From positions 62,001-126,000 of the forward strand of contig CACJPL010000003.1 in assembly GCA_902595285.1 (NCBI GenBank): a stretch of DNA of 64,000 bases. Reading direction: 5' to 3'. Under the pieces are notes generated by a model. It saw only the letters and a list, made by a program, of their open reading frames with translations. It ran no database searches and was not told the DNA's origin. The stretch's first letter is position 1; the number at the start of each line of letters is the position of its first letter. Position numbers and translations under genes: made by a program. Positions 16,403-25,284 of the stretch are shown one piece after another. This stretch comes from an uncultured Pelagibacteraceae bacterium. GTDB taxonomy: Bacteria; Pseudomonadota; Alphaproteobacteria; Pelagibacterales; Pelagibacteraceae.

Positions 16403-17191
16403 ATGTTTTTATCTGATAGACAAATTAAAGATTATCAAAATGATGGCGTGATAATAATTAAGGATTTATTTAAAGATTGGATTGAGCCAATTAGAAAAGG
16501 TTTCCAAAAAGTTTTAGACAATCCAAGTAAGCATGGAAGAGAAAATGTAAATGATGATAATGGGAGATTTTTTGAGGATTACTGTAACTGGGAAAGGATA
16601 GAAGAATTTAAGGATTGTTTATACAATTCACCTGGGGCTCAAATAGTTGCTGAAGCAACTAATTCTAAATCTACCCAAATTTTTCATGAACATATTTTTA
16701 TAAAGGATCCAGGTACTAGTAAAGAAACACCATGGCATCAAGATATGCCTTATTATTGTGTTGATGGTAACGATACTGGAAGTTTTTGGATTCCGTTAGA
16801 TGAGGTTGATCATAAAAATAATCTTAAATTAATTTTAGGTTCTCATAAATGGTCAAAGTTAATTAGACCGACAAAATGGTCAAATAACCAATCTTGGTAT
16901 GATGATGATAGTGCATTTATGGATTTACCACCCTCAAAAGAATTTGAAAAAAATATTCTAATTCCAGAACTAAGTTTAGGGGATGCTGTTCTATTTAATT
17001 TTAAAACCGTACATGGCTCAACAGGAAACAATTCGAACATATCTCGAAGAGCATTTTCGATGAGATTTATTGGAGATGATGTGAAATATATTGATAGAGG
17101 AGGGCCTACTTCACCACCATTTGATGGTATTAATTTAAAAACCGGAGATTTGATGAGAGATGATTGGTTTCCTAAAGTTTTTAGTAGCTAG
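16403..17191 (+). CDS. PhyH-family Fe(II)/2-oxoglutarate dioxygenase
   Basis: Phytanoyl-CoA dioxygenase-like hydroxylase, 262 aa. The iron-binding facial triad is visible as H112-x-D114 (in TPWHQDMPYY) and H204 (in KTVHGS), with the 2-oxoglutarate-binding arginine in SRRAFSMR (R215-R221). The substrate is unknown. It starts 3 bases after the amino acid permease and is probably co-transcribed, so an imported amino acid or betaine-like compound could be its substrate; this is inference. Its 3' end overlaps the convergent DUF6165 gene by 11 bases. Confidence 0.85.
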   Translation: MFLSDRQIKDYQNDGVIIIKDLFKDWIEPIRKGFQKVLDNPSKHGRENVNDDNGRFFEDYCNWERIEEFKDCLYNSPGAQIVAEATNSKSTQIFHEHIFIKDPGTSKETPWHQDMPYYCVDGNDTGSFWIPLDEVDHKNNLKLILGSHKWSKLIRPTKWSNNQSWYDDDSAFMDLPPSKEFEKNILIPELSLGDAVLFNFKTVHGSTGNNSNISRRAFSMRFIGDDVKYIDRGGPTSPPFDGINLKTGDLMRDDWFPKVFSS

Positions 17192-17570
17192 TATATTCTT
17201 TAATTTCTTTGATACTTGATCCAGTGTGATTATTCATTTCCAATTTAATTTTTGCTCGATCATCATTTAAAAAATGAACATTTCTGGATAATTTTATAAA
17301 TTTATCACCAAAGTCTTTATTTTTTTCACAATCTCTTTTGTCATCTTCTATAACCCATAACTTGGCATTAATTTCTTTTAAATCTTGGAATAATTTATTT
17401 AGTTTATCGTCAGATTTAACATTTTTTTCTAATTGATCTTTGAGAATCGAATGTTCATTCGATATGAATTTTAGTTTTTCAGGGTCTTTAATTTTTTCTT
17501 TTTTAATTTCTAAGATTGAAATTTTGTCTAAAAGCTCACCTACCGATACTTCTACTATAATTTTATTCAT
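17181..17570 (-). CDS. DUF6165-like protein
   Basis: Small 129-aa protein that begins NKIIVEVSVGELLDKISILEIKKEKI, which resembles the DUF6165 family often found near LPS and glycosyltransferase genes. It is rich in Lys, Asp and Leu and is predicted largely helical, with no signal peptide or membrane segment. Its biochemical role is not known. The start lies 32 bases from the divergent GT9 gene, supporting a glycan-related role by association only. Confidence 0.65.
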   Translation of the reverse strand: MNKIIVEVSVGELLDKISILEIKKEKIKDPEKLKFISNEHSILKDQLEKNVKSDDKLNKLFQDLKEINAKLWVIEDDKRDCEKNKDFGDKFIKLSRNVHFLNDDRAKIKLEMNNHTGSSIKEIKEYTSY

Positions 17571-17602
17571 TAAATTTTATACTATGTTAAATTGTTAAAA
17601 AT

Positions 17603-18544
17603 ATGTCTAATATTTTAATGATTAAACATGGATCTTTGGGTGATATAGCTCAAGCTTGTGGTGCAATTCAAGATATTTCTGAGTATCATCAAGCAGATGA
17701 AATTTATTTGCTCACAACTAAACCATACTTTGATTTATTTAAAAAAAATCCACATATTTCTGATGTTATTTTAGATAAGCGATTATCAAGATTAAATCTG
17801 ATTTATTTATATTCATTAATGAAAAATATAAAAAAATACAATTTTTCTAGAGTTTACGATTTACAGAATTCAAGTAGAACAGCCTTTTATAAAAAAATTT
17901 TATTTCCAAAAGCAACAAAAGATACTTGGTCATCTACTGATACAACATTACCTGAAGGAACTTCAAAAGAAGATTTTGATAAAGACTCTGTTCTATCTAG
18001 ATTTGATCATCAATTAAAAAGTTCAGGCATAAATACAAATCATACTTTAAATCCTGATTTTTCATGGAGCACAACAGACATATCTCAAATAAAAAATCAC
18101 CATCAATTAGATAAATATATTCTTCTTTTTCCTTTTTGTTCGCCTCATTTAACTTCAAAGAAATGGCCTTATTATAATGAGTTAATTGCTATGATTAATG
18201 AAAAGTCAGATAAAAAATTTAAAGTAGTTATTGCACCTGGACCAAGTGAAATTAAAGAAGCATCAAATATTAATGCACTTTGTGTTTTAGATAATGGTAA
18301 AGCTTTAGATATTTCTCAGTTAGCAACGTTAATTAAAGATAGTTCATTTGTTATTGCAAATGATACTGGACCAGCACATATGACAGCACACTTAGGATCA
18401 AAAGGAATTGCTTTATTTGGATCTCATACAACTCCTTTTAAAGTAAGTATCGAAAGAGAAAATTTCAAAGCAATACAAGCTCCTGAATTATCAAAACTCT
18501 CTGCAGAAAAAGTTTTTGAAAGACTTTCTGAAATTATTTCTTAA
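17603..18544 (+). CDS. Glycosyltransferase family 9 (heptosyltransferase-like)
   Basis: GT-B glycosyltransferase, 313 aa. The N-terminal ILMIKHGSLGDIAQA is the standard GT9 acceptor-domain start, and FVIANDTGPAHMTAHLGSKGIALFG is the C-terminal donor-binding signature. KWPYYNELIAMI also fits ADP-heptose:LPS transferases. It probably adds a heptose-like sugar to the lipopolysaccharide core at the cytoplasmic membrane face. It converges on the AbrB-type membrane protein gene with an 11-base overlap. Confidence 0.85.
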   Translation: MSNILMIKHGSLGDIAQACGAIQDISEYHQADEIYLLTTKPYFDLFKKNPHISDVILDKRLSRLNLIYLYSLMKNIKKYNFSRVYDLQNSSRTAFYKKILFPKATKDTWSSTDTTLPEGTSKEDFDKDSVLSRFDHQLKSSGINTNHTLNPDFSWSTTDISQIKNHHQLDKYILLFPFCSPHLTSKKWPYYNELIAMINEKSDKKFKVVIAPGPSEIKEASNINALCVLDNGKALDISQLATLIKDSSFVIANDTGPAHMTAHLGSKGIALFGSHTTPFKVSIERENFKAIQAPELSKLSAEKVFERLSEIIS

Positions 18545-19610
18545 TTTTTTCTAATACTCTTAAAAATATAGGAACTGTGAAAAGTATGAAAAGTAATCTT
18601 ATTACATGGTGAAAAGCAACAAAGTCTGGGTCTAAATCAAAAGCAATTGCTATAACTGCCACCTCATAAATTCCCCCAGGACTAAAAGATAATATTAAAG
18701 TTAAAATATTTGTCTCTACAAAGAATGTTGCAACATAGGCTGCAACTAAACCTAATATCACTAAAATAGTAGTAGCTACAATACTATGAAGAGAATTATT
18801 AGCTATTTCTTTAACAGTTTTTTCAGCAAACCTACAGCCAACTGAAGAACCAAGAATTAGCAGACAAAAATTTACTGATTCATCTGGTAATTTATATGAG
18901 GCTATATCTGTAATTTGTAACAAGCCACTGGCAAATAGTGTTCCAGATAGTAAAGCTGCAGGTATTCTAATTTTATCAAAAACAAATATAAAAAAAAAAG
19001 ACGCAATAATAAGTAAAATTAAATTGAAATGATTTTGAGCTAAATAATTGAAGTCATCATTTAACAAAACACTGTTGTCAGTATTATTAACTATAATAAA
19101 TGGAATGACAGTTATTATTATGATTAATCTAATTAAGTGAGAAGTTGCAACTTGAGATAAATCAGTTTTTTCATTTTCAGCTAAAATCATTAAAGGACCC
19201 AGTGCACCAGGAGCTGCTGAAAAAATTGAGGCTTTTTCCCCATAACTTGCAAATTTTTTAAGGTATTTAGCGACAACTAAAATACAAATTATTATGTAGA
19301 TTAACATAATTAATGAAGTCCAAATCCAATCAAGCATTTGATTAAATAGATTTTGATCTATGTAATTTCCAATATGCAAACCTAAAATTATCAAGATAAA
19401 GCTCAACACAATTTTAGGCATCATGATTTTTAGACCTGATAAAGCAGCAATTGACGTGATAATCATTGGTCCTAAAAACCAAGCTAGAGGAATATTAAAA
19501 TAGTCAGCAATAATCGCGCTAGGAATAGAAATTATTAGAACAGAAACAAATTTAATTGAAAAAACTTTTTTTGCATTGTTAAGATAAAATTTGATTTGAT
19601 GATTAATCAT
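18534..19610 (-). CDS. AbrB-type membrane protein (AbrB duplication family)
   Basis: Integral membrane protein, 358 aa, with about ten hydrophobic segments. Two related glycine/proline-rich motifs, SAAPGALGPLMILAE and SFSPGGIYEVAVIAIAFD, each followed by a VIRL helix, show the internal duplication of the family annotated as AbrB or putative ammonia monooxygenase. The real function is not settled; a transport or regulatory role is likely. It is divergent from the TctCBA operon across 220 bases, which suggests a link with that transporter but does not show one. Confidence 0.8.
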   Translation of the reverse strand: MINHQIKFYLNNAKKVFSIKFVSVLIISIPSAIIADYFNIPLAWFLGPMIITSIAALSGLKIMMPKIVLSFILIILGLHIGNYIDQNLFNQMLDWIWTSLIMLIYIIICILVVAKYLKKFASYGEKASIFSAAPGALGPLMILAENEKTDLSQVATSHLIRLIIIITVIPFIIVNNTDNSVLLNDDFNYLAQNHFNLILLIIASFFFIFVFDKIRIPAALLSGTLFASGLLQITDIASYKLPDESVNFCLLILGSSVGCRFAEKTVKEIANNSLHSIVATTILVILGLVAAYVATFFVETNILTLILSFSPGGIYEVAVIAIAFDLDPDFVAFHHVIRLLFILFTVPIFLRVLEKIKK

Positions 19611-19830
19611 TTATTAAGCTTCTATCATTAACTTTTTAAAAGATAAGGAAAAAGAAATTAAAACTAGTGAATTAAGAGAAACTTTAATCTTTAAAAAAAT
19701 AAAACATCACATTTGATTTATATTTTTTTGTTAAATCAGTTTCAATTAAAAGTTGTGTTACTTAATTAGAGGTTGAATAAACATTAAGACTGTAATTAAC
19801 TAGCTTTTTTAAATTAGAGAGGGATAAATA

Positions 19831-20811
19831 ATGAAAAACTTAAAAAAAATAGTTTCAGTATTATTCTCAGCAATCCTATTATTCTCAGCAACAACTACAA
19901 GCTCAGTAGCAATTGATAAATTGCACTTTGTAATCGGCGGTGGTGCTGGTGGTGGTTGGGATGGAACTGCTAGAGGTACTGGAGAGGCTTTAACAAAAGC
20001 TGGAATGTTAAATAGTGCATCATTTGAAAATATGTCAGGTGGTGGTGGTGGTAAAGCTTTAGCTTACATGATTAATACTAAACCTGCTAATACAGTTTTA
20101 GTTCAATCAACACCATTAGTATTAAGATCCATTACTAGACACAAAGGTTATGTAAAAGGAAGTGGAACTTTATCTTATAAAGATGTTGTGCCAATAGCTG
20201 GTGTTATTGGAGACTACGGTGCTATTGCAGTTGCAAAAAGCTCATCATTTAAAAATTTTAAAGATGTAGTTGATGCTTACAAAAAAGATCCAAATTCAGT
20301 AAAAATGGCTGGTGGATCCGTAAGAGGAAGTATGGACCATTTAATTGGCGCTTTAGCTTTCCAAGCTGCAGGTGCAGATCCTAATGCTGTTCAATACATT
20401 CCTTATGATGCTGGTGGAAAAGCTTTAGCTGGACTTTTATCTGGAGAAACTCAAATCATTTCAACTGGTTTAGGTGAATTGATGGGTGCAAGAGACCAAG
20501 TGAGAATTATTGGTATTACTGCTCCTTCAAGAGTTTCTGATGCACCAGATGCACCAACTCTTAAAGAACAAGGATACGATGTACAATTCGTTAACTGGAG
20601 AGGTTTCTTTGGCCCTCCAGGTATGAGCAATGCTGATAGATCAGCTATTGCAAAAATGCTTGGCGATGTACAAAAAACTCCTGAATGGGAAACTGTCAGA
20701 GCAAGAAATGCTTGGGTTAATATTTATAATCCAGAAGGCAAGTTTGTTTCTTTCTTAGAAAAACAAACTCAAGAAATGACAGCTCTTATGAAAAAACTAG
20801 GAGTTATATAA
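19831..20811 (+). CDS. tctC: Tripartite tricarboxylate transporter substrate-binding protein
   Basis: Periplasmic binding protein of the TctC/Bug family, 326 aa. A signal peptide occupies about residues 1-27. The mature start LHFVIGGGAGGGWDGTAR is the usual ligand-binding loop, and YIPYDAGGKALAGLLSGE is the other signature. GAGAGGG ribosome site precedes ATG 19831. The solute is a carboxylate of unknown identity. It is followed by two hairpins before tctB, which probably limit expression of the membrane subunits. The 220 bases upstream, between it and the divergent AbrB-type gene, show no promoter I could assign with confidence. Confidence 0.92.
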   Translation: MKNLKKIVSVLFSAILLFSATTTSSVAIDKLHFVIGGGAGGGWDGTARGTGEALTKAGMLNSASFENMSGGGGGKALAYMINTKPANTVLVQSTPLVLRSITRHKGYVKGSGTLSYKDVVPIAGVIGDYGAIAVAKSSSFKNFKDVVDAYKKDPNSVKMAGGSVRGSMDHLIGALAFQAAGADPNAVQYIPYDAGGKALAGLLSGETQIISTGLGELMGARDQVRIIGITAPSRVSDAPDAPTLKEQGYDVQFVNWRGFFGPPGMSNADRSAIAKMLGDVQKTPEWETVRARNAWVNIYNPEGKFVSFLEKQTQEMTALMKKLGVI

Positions 20812-20824
20812 TCCTTAGGATTAT
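20808..20824 (+). repeat. Short inverted repeat at the tctC stop codon
   Basis: ATAATCC (20808-20814) and GGATTAT (20818-20824) form a perfect 7-bp stem with a TTA loop. It overlaps the tctC stop codon and lies 8 bases before the larger terminator-like hairpin. It may protect the upstream tctC message end from exonucleases. Confidence 0.5.
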
Positions 20825-20832
20825 TTGAAATT

Positions 20833-20880
20833 AGAGCAGTGAATATAAATACTACAAAAATTATATCACTGCTCTTTTTT
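20833..20880 (+). terminator. Intrinsic terminator-like hairpin overlapping the tctB start
   Basis: AGAGCAGTGA (20833-20842), a bulged A, then TATAA (20844-20848) pair with TTATATCACTGCTCT (20861-20875). The stem is 15 bp with a 12-base loop and is followed at once by a run of Ts (20876-20880), the form of a Rho-independent terminator. The GTG start of tctB (20839-20841) lies inside the 5' arm, so the element spans the tctC-tctB junction and the first codons of tctB. Confidence 0.75.
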
Positions 20881-21309
20881 ATTTTTTCAGCATTTTATTT
20901 ATATACTGCTTACCAAATTCAAGTATTTGCATTTGATGAAAATGCACCATTTAATGCTCGAACATTTCCAATTTATTTAGGTTATGCAGGATTATTTTTT
21001 TCTGGATTAAAGCTTATTTTACCAGATCCAAATACTATTAAAGTTGATCATAAAAACTTAGAATATAAGAAAACAGGAATTCTTATACTTATTGCTATTA
21101 TTTATGGAGCTACAATTTTAAAAGTTGGATATTTTTTAACTACTTCATTGTTTTTATTTGCCTCATATTATTTTTTAGGAGAACGAAGGTGGATTTTAAT
21201 GATTTTATTATCCTTTCCCTTTGTTGCGGCCTTTATGTATCTCCTCCATGGAATTCTTGATATTTATTTAAGGGATCCATTCTTACAATCAATTGGAGTT
21301 ATGGGATGA
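20839..21309 (+). CDS. tctB: Tripartite tricarboxylate transporter small membrane subunit
   Basis: Small 156-aa subunit of the TTT transporter with about four membrane helices (residues near 6-24, 42-60, 80-98 and 100-150). Sequence is weakly conserved in this family; identity rests on size, topology and its place between tctC and tctA. The start is GTG at 20839. The first helix begins soon after, and no ATG occurs before it, so the start is likely correct although it lies inside a hairpin and has no ribosome site. Overlaps tctA by 4 bases. Confidence 0.85.
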   Translation: MNINTTKIISLLFFIFSAFYLYTAYQIQVFAFDENAPFNARTFPIYLGYAGLFFSGLKLILPDPNTIKVDHKNLEYKKTGILILIAIIYGATILKVGYFLTTSLFLFASYYFLGERRWILMILLSFPFVAAFMYLLHGILDIYLRDPFLQSIGVMG

Positions 21310-22805
21310 TTGAAGGAATATTAATTGGATTAACAACAGCACTTACAATTCAAAATATTTTAATGGTTATGGTTGGTTGTTTTTTTGGAACAATTATAGG
21401 AATGTTACCAGGCCTTGGTCCAATGACTGCTATCGCTTTAATGATACCCATTACTTATGGTTTTGATCCTGCAACAGGATTAATTCTGATGGCTGGAGTT
21501 TATTATGGAGCAGTCTTTGGTGGATCTACATCCTCTATATTATTAAATGCACCAGGTGTTCCAGGAACTGTTGCAACTTCATTTGATGGATATCCAATGG
21601 CACAACAAGGTAAAGCAGGAAAAGCTTTAGCTATCGCTGCATGGAGTTCGTTTGCAGGAGGAACATTATCTGCAATTTATTTATTGTTTATGGCACCAAG
21701 TTTATCAAAAGTAAGCTTATCTTTTAGATCACCAGATTATTTTGCTTTAATGATTTTAGGTTTAACGGCAATTGCTGCCTTTTCATCTAAAGGTCAATTT
21801 TTAAAAGCAATGATGATGGTTGTCCTTGGCTTAATGTTAGCGTCTGTTGGGCAAGATAGTTTGTCTGATATTACAAGATTTACATTTGATAATATGAATT
21901 TAACCGATGGTATTAGTTTTGTACTTGTTGTGATGGCAACATTTGCAATGAGTGAAGCCTTAACAATTATTTTAAAAAGAAATGATCCAACAAGTGCTGC
22001 TAAACAAGTTTCTTTAACAGAATTAGGCTCAATCAAGATTAACAAAGAAGAACGTACAAAAATGTATAAAACAATCCCAAGATCTTCAGTAATTGGTTTT
22101 TTAATAGGTGTATTACCAGGAGCAGGTGCAACAATTGCATCTTTTTTAGCCTATGGAATGGAAAGGAATGTAGTTAGTGACGAAGAGAAAGAAAAATTTG
22201 GTAAAGGAAGTGTAAATGGTTTATCTGCACCAGAAACTGCAAACAATGCTGCTTGCTCAGGTTCTTTTGTGCCAATGCTCACTTTAGGAATTCCTGGGAG
22301 TGGAACTACAGCTGTTATGCTAGGAGCCCTTTTAGGTTTTGGAGTTCAGCCCGGTCCTAGACTCTATATGACTAATCCAGAGATTTTTTGGTCAATAATT
22401 ATGTCTATGTATATTGGAATGGTAATTTTGCTGATATTAAACTTACCACTAATTCCTTATATAGCTAGAATTCTTGCTGTTCCTAAAAATTATTTAATTC
22501 CTCTTATTTTATTTTTTTCTGTTACTGGGATTTACGTAATGTCATTTAATAATTTTGATATTTATTTAATGATTGGGATTGCTGTAGTAGCAACTTTTTT
22601 ACGATTATATGATTTCCCAATGCCACCTTTGATATTAGCTTTTGTTCTTGGTGGATTAATGGAAGAGAACTTGAGACGATCTTTATTATTAAGTAATGGC
22701 TCTTGGGAATTTTTATGGGATAGAACTTTAACAGCTTGTATTCTAGCAACAACAGTACTTATTGTTCTTTGGCATATATATAAAACTTTTAAGAAAAAAA
22801 TTTAA
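21306..22805 (+). CDS. tctA: Tripartite tricarboxylate transporter large permease
   Basis: Main permease of the TTT system, 499 aa with about twelve helices. Signatures include GTIIGMLPGLGPMTAIALMIP in the N-terminal half, YYGAVFGGSTSSILLN, and the second-half repeat GVLPGAGATIASFLAYGMER followed by TLGIPGSGTTAVMLGAL. It works with TctC and TctB to bring a carboxylate across the inner membrane using an ion gradient. The start overlaps tctB by 4 bases, and the stop overlaps the convergent GT4 gene by 4 bases. Confidence 0.95.
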   Translation: MIEGILIGLTTALTIQNILMVMVGCFFGTIIGMLPGLGPMTAIALMIPITYGFDPATGLILMAGVYYGAVFGGSTSSILLNAPGVPGTVATSFDGYPMAQQGKAGKALAIAAWSSFAGGTLSAIYLLFMAPSLSKVSLSFRSPDYFALMILGLTAIAAFSSKGQFLKAMMMVVLGLMLASVGQDSLSDITRFTFDNMNLTDGISFVLVVMATFAMSEALTIILKRNDPTSAAKQVSLTELGSIKINKEERTKMYKTIPRSSVIGFLIGVLPGAGATIASFLAYGMERNVVSDEEKEKFGKGSVNGLSAPETANNAACSGSFVPMLTLGIPGSGTTAVMLGALLGFGVQPGPRLYMTNPEIFWSIIMSMYIGMVILLILNLPLIPYIARILAVPKNYLIPLILFFSVTGIYVMSFNNFDIYLMIGIAVVATFLRLYDFPMPPLILAFVLGGLMEENLRRSLLLSNGSWEFLWDRTLTACILATTVLIVLWHIYKTFKKKI

Positions 22806-23884
22806 TTTAGAATTTTTTTATAATCTTCAATAATTTTTGACCATTGAAATTTATGCACATATTCTTTGGCATTTTTTCCATAATCTAGATATTTTTTATT
22901 TTCTAACATTGAATTAATAGAGGAATAAATGTCATCAAGATTATTTCCATCACATATTAGACCAGTCTTTTCATGATCAATTGCATCTGCAGCTCCACCA
23001 TCTTTACCACCTATAGATGGAACATTGTATTGTGCAGCCTCAACATACGCTATGCCAAAACCCTCAACTGATTTTTTATGAATTATAGATGGCATTACAA
23101 AGATATTTGATTTTGAAACTAATGCATTTTTTAAATCATTACTAATATCTTTAAAAAACATAACTTGTGCCTCAAGATCTAGTTCTTTTACCAGTTTCTT
23201 AATATTTTCTTCTTCTTCTCCATATCCAACACAAATGTAAACAATATCAGGATAAATTTGTTTTAAATTTCTCAAAGCCATTACTATTTTTTCATGATTT
23301 TTACGTTTATCAAATCTTGAAACTGTAATTAGTCTTGGATTTTTAACTTTAAGTATACTTTCAACTTTGTCTAAAGTTTTTTTATTTAATTCTTCAGCAG
23401 GATCCACACCTGGATTTATGATAATTACTTTATTTTCATTAACACCAAGTTCTATCGCTAGATTTTTTGTAAACTGAGAATTTGCTATAACTTTTTCAAC
23501 ATTATTTAAAACACTAACTACTCTTTTATTTTGACCAGAACCTTTAGGATGGTTAATTTCTTTACTATGAATTAAACAGTATTTTTTCTTAGTTGTTTTA
23601 ATAAGTTCTAAACTTTTCCAATGATCGGCAATAATTCCATCTATTTTATTTTCTCTAATATATTCATTAATTAATTGGGCTTTTCTATATTTTCTAAGCA
23701 ATTTAATTCCTCCAACTCTTTCAATCGAAAAAGAAGCTTGCTCATCAAATTCTTTATGACCTTCTATATGATCTGCAAAAACTTTTATCATAAAGTTTTT
23801 AGATAGTTCTCTTGAAAGGCCCCACATTAGACTTTGCATGCCACCGAGCTCAGGTGGAAATGATCTAGTTACAATTAGATACAT
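22802..23884 (-). CDS. Glycosyltransferase family 4
   Basis: GT-B retaining glycosyltransferase, 360 aa. The N-terminal VTRSFPPELGGMQSLMWGL is the GT4 acceptor-domain start, and the C-terminal half has VSRFDKRKNHEKI and SVEGFGIAYVEAAQYNVPSIGG, with the E-x7-E type donor site. It probably acts on a surface glycan or glycolipid. It shares one base with the thioredoxin-family gene upstream on the same strand, so the two are likely co-transcribed. Substrates are unknown. Confidence 0.87.
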   Translation of the reverse strand: MYLIVTRSFPPELGGMQSLMWGLSRELSKNFMIKVFADHIEGHKEFDEQASFSIERVGGIKLLRKYRKAQLINEYIRENKIDGIIADHWKSLELIKTTKKKYCLIHSKEINHPKGSGQNKRVVSVLNNVEKVIANSQFTKNLAIELGVNENKVIIINPGVDPAEELNKKTLDKVESILKVKNPRLITVSRFDKRKNHEKIVMALRNLKQIYPDIVYICVGYGEEEENIKKLVKELDLEAQVMFFKDISNDLKNALVSKSNIFVMPSIIHKKSVEGFGIAYVEAAQYNVPSIGGKDGGAADAIDHEKTGLICDGNNLDDIYSSINSMLENKKYLDYGKNAKEYVHKFQWSKIIEDYKKILN

Positions 23885-24438
23885 TAATCATACTTCCATT
23901 TAATACCACAGCCCGCGCTGGGTATTTGATCTTCAGGACCTTTTCCAGTTTCAGCTATTTGCCTCATAGCTGTAAGCAGATCACTTTCTCCGTTTTTAAC
24001 TGGAATAAACTTTTTAAGTTCTCTTAATCGTCCTCTGTATTGAAGTTCTAGATTTTTATTGTAGCCAAAGAAATCTGGAGTACATACAGCATCATATGCT
24101 TTAGCAATTTCTTGAGTTTCATCATGTAAGTAAGGAAAATTGAAATGATTTTCATTTGAAAACTTGATCATGTTATCAAATGAGTCGTCTGGATAATTAA
24201 CAAAGTCATTTGAGCAGATAGCAACTGAGTTGATACCAATTTTGTTTAATTCACTACAATCTTCAACTAATTCTTTTGTAATAGCTTTTACATATGGACA
24301 ATGATTACAAATGAACATTATTAAAGTTCCATTTTCACCTTTGATATCATTTAAAGACAGAATTTTATTATCAGTAGATTTTAATTCAAATGGAATAGCT
24401 TTTTGACCAAAATCACATATTGGAGTTTGTACAGGCAT
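23884..24438 (-). CDS. Thioredoxin/AhpC-TSA-fold protein
   Basis: Redox protein of 184 aa with a thioredoxin fold. The motif IMFICNHCPYVKAI holds a CxxC pair (CNHC) at the start of a helix, and later VCTPDFFGYNKNLELQYRGR matches the peroxiredoxin-like thioredoxin proteins of marine bacteria. No signal peptide is present, so it acts in the cytoplasm. The partner is unknown. Its start lies only 19 bases from the divergent carbonic anhydrase gene, so promoters must overlap the coding regions or each other. Confidence 0.85.
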   Translation of the reverse strand: MPVQTPICDFGQKAIPFELKSTDNKILSLNDIKGENGTLIMFICNHCPYVKAITKELVEDCSELNKIGINSVAICSNDFVNYPDDSFDNMIKFSNENHFNFPYLHDETQEIAKAYDAVCTPDFFGYNKNLELQYRGRLRELKKFIPVKNGESDLLTAMRQIAETGKGPEDQIPSAGCGIKWKYD

Positions 24439-24457
24439 AATGTAAAATATATAAATT

Positions 24458-24970
24458 ATGTTTTATGATTTAAAAGATAAAAAACCAAAAAACTCTGGCG
24501 AAAATTGGGTAGCTCCAAATGCCACGATAATAGGAGATGTTACTTTAGAAAAAAATACAAGTATTTGGTTTAATGCAGTTCTTAGAGGAGATATTGAAAA
24601 CATTCATATTGGTGAGGGGTCAAATGTTCAAGATGGAAGTATTTTACACACTGACCCAGGCTGCCCACTAAAAGTAGGAAAAAATGTTACTGTTGGTCAT
24701 TTAGTTATGCTTCATGGATGTACTATTGGAGACAACAGTTTAATTGGAATTGGAGCTGTCATCTTAAATAAAGCTAACATTGGTAAAAATTGTATCATTG
24801 GTGCAAAAGCTTTAATAACTGAAAATAAAATTATACCAGATAATTCATTAGTTGTTGGCTCTCCAGGTAAAGTTATTAGAGAAATTTCAGAGGAAGAAAA
24901 AAAAGCAGTGTTTGAAAATACAAAACATTACCAAGATAATTGGAAAAAATATTCGAAATCAATTTTTTAA
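24458..24970 (+). CDS. Gamma-carbonic anhydrase-like hexapeptide protein
   Basis: Left-handed beta-helix protein of 170 aa built from hexapeptide repeats. Metal ligands typical of gamma-carbonic anhydrases are visible: His in ILHTDPGC, and two more in VGHLVMLHGC. FNAVLRGDIENIHIGEGSNVQDGS carries the conserved Arg and Gln. Members of the YrdA/PaaY group share these residues, and some lack anhydrase activity, so CO2 hydration is likely but not certain. Followed after 9 bases by a DUF1330 gene on the same strand. Confidence 0.85.
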   Translation: MFYDLKDKKPKNSGENWVAPNATIIGDVTLEKNTSIWFNAVLRGDIENIHIGEGSNVQDGSILHTDPGCPLKVGKNVTVGHLVMLHGCTIGDNSLIGIGAVILNKANIGKNCIIGAKALITENKIIPDNSLVVGSPGKVIREISEEEKKAVFENTKHYQDNWKKYSKSIF

Positions 24971-24979
24971 AGGAGATAA

Positions 24980-25273
24980 ATGTCAGCAGGATATGTAATA
25001 GCACAATTGAAAATAACTAATCCTGAAAATTACAAAGAGTATATTGAAAAAGTGAATCCAATTATAAAAAAATTTGGTGGAGAATATTTGGTAAGAGCAG
25101 GTGAGTATCAAATATTTGACGGTGAGACAAATTTTCCCAGAATAATCATTTTGAAATTTCCAAGTTATGAGAAGGCTTTGGAGTGGTATAATTCTGAAGA
25201 GTATAAGCCAATAAAAAAAATTAGATTGGATAACTCAGACGGAACAAATATAATAATTAAAGGTATTCAATAA
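24980..25273 (+). CDS. DUF1330 family protein
   Basis: Small 97-aa dimeric alpha/beta-barrel-type protein. The start SAGYVIAQLKITNPENYKEY and the later FPSYEKALEWYNSEEYKPI are DUF1330 signatures. An AAGGAGAT ribosome site sits before ATG 24980. No enzymatic function is established for the family. It is probably translated with the carbonic anhydrase-like gene upstream. Confidence 0.88.
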   Translation: MSAGYVIAQLKITNPENYKEYIEKVNPIIKKFGGEYLVRAGEYQIFDGETNFPRIIILKFPSYEKALEWYNSEEYKPIKKIRLDNSDGTNIIIKGIQ

Positions 25274-25284
25274 ATTCTTACAAT

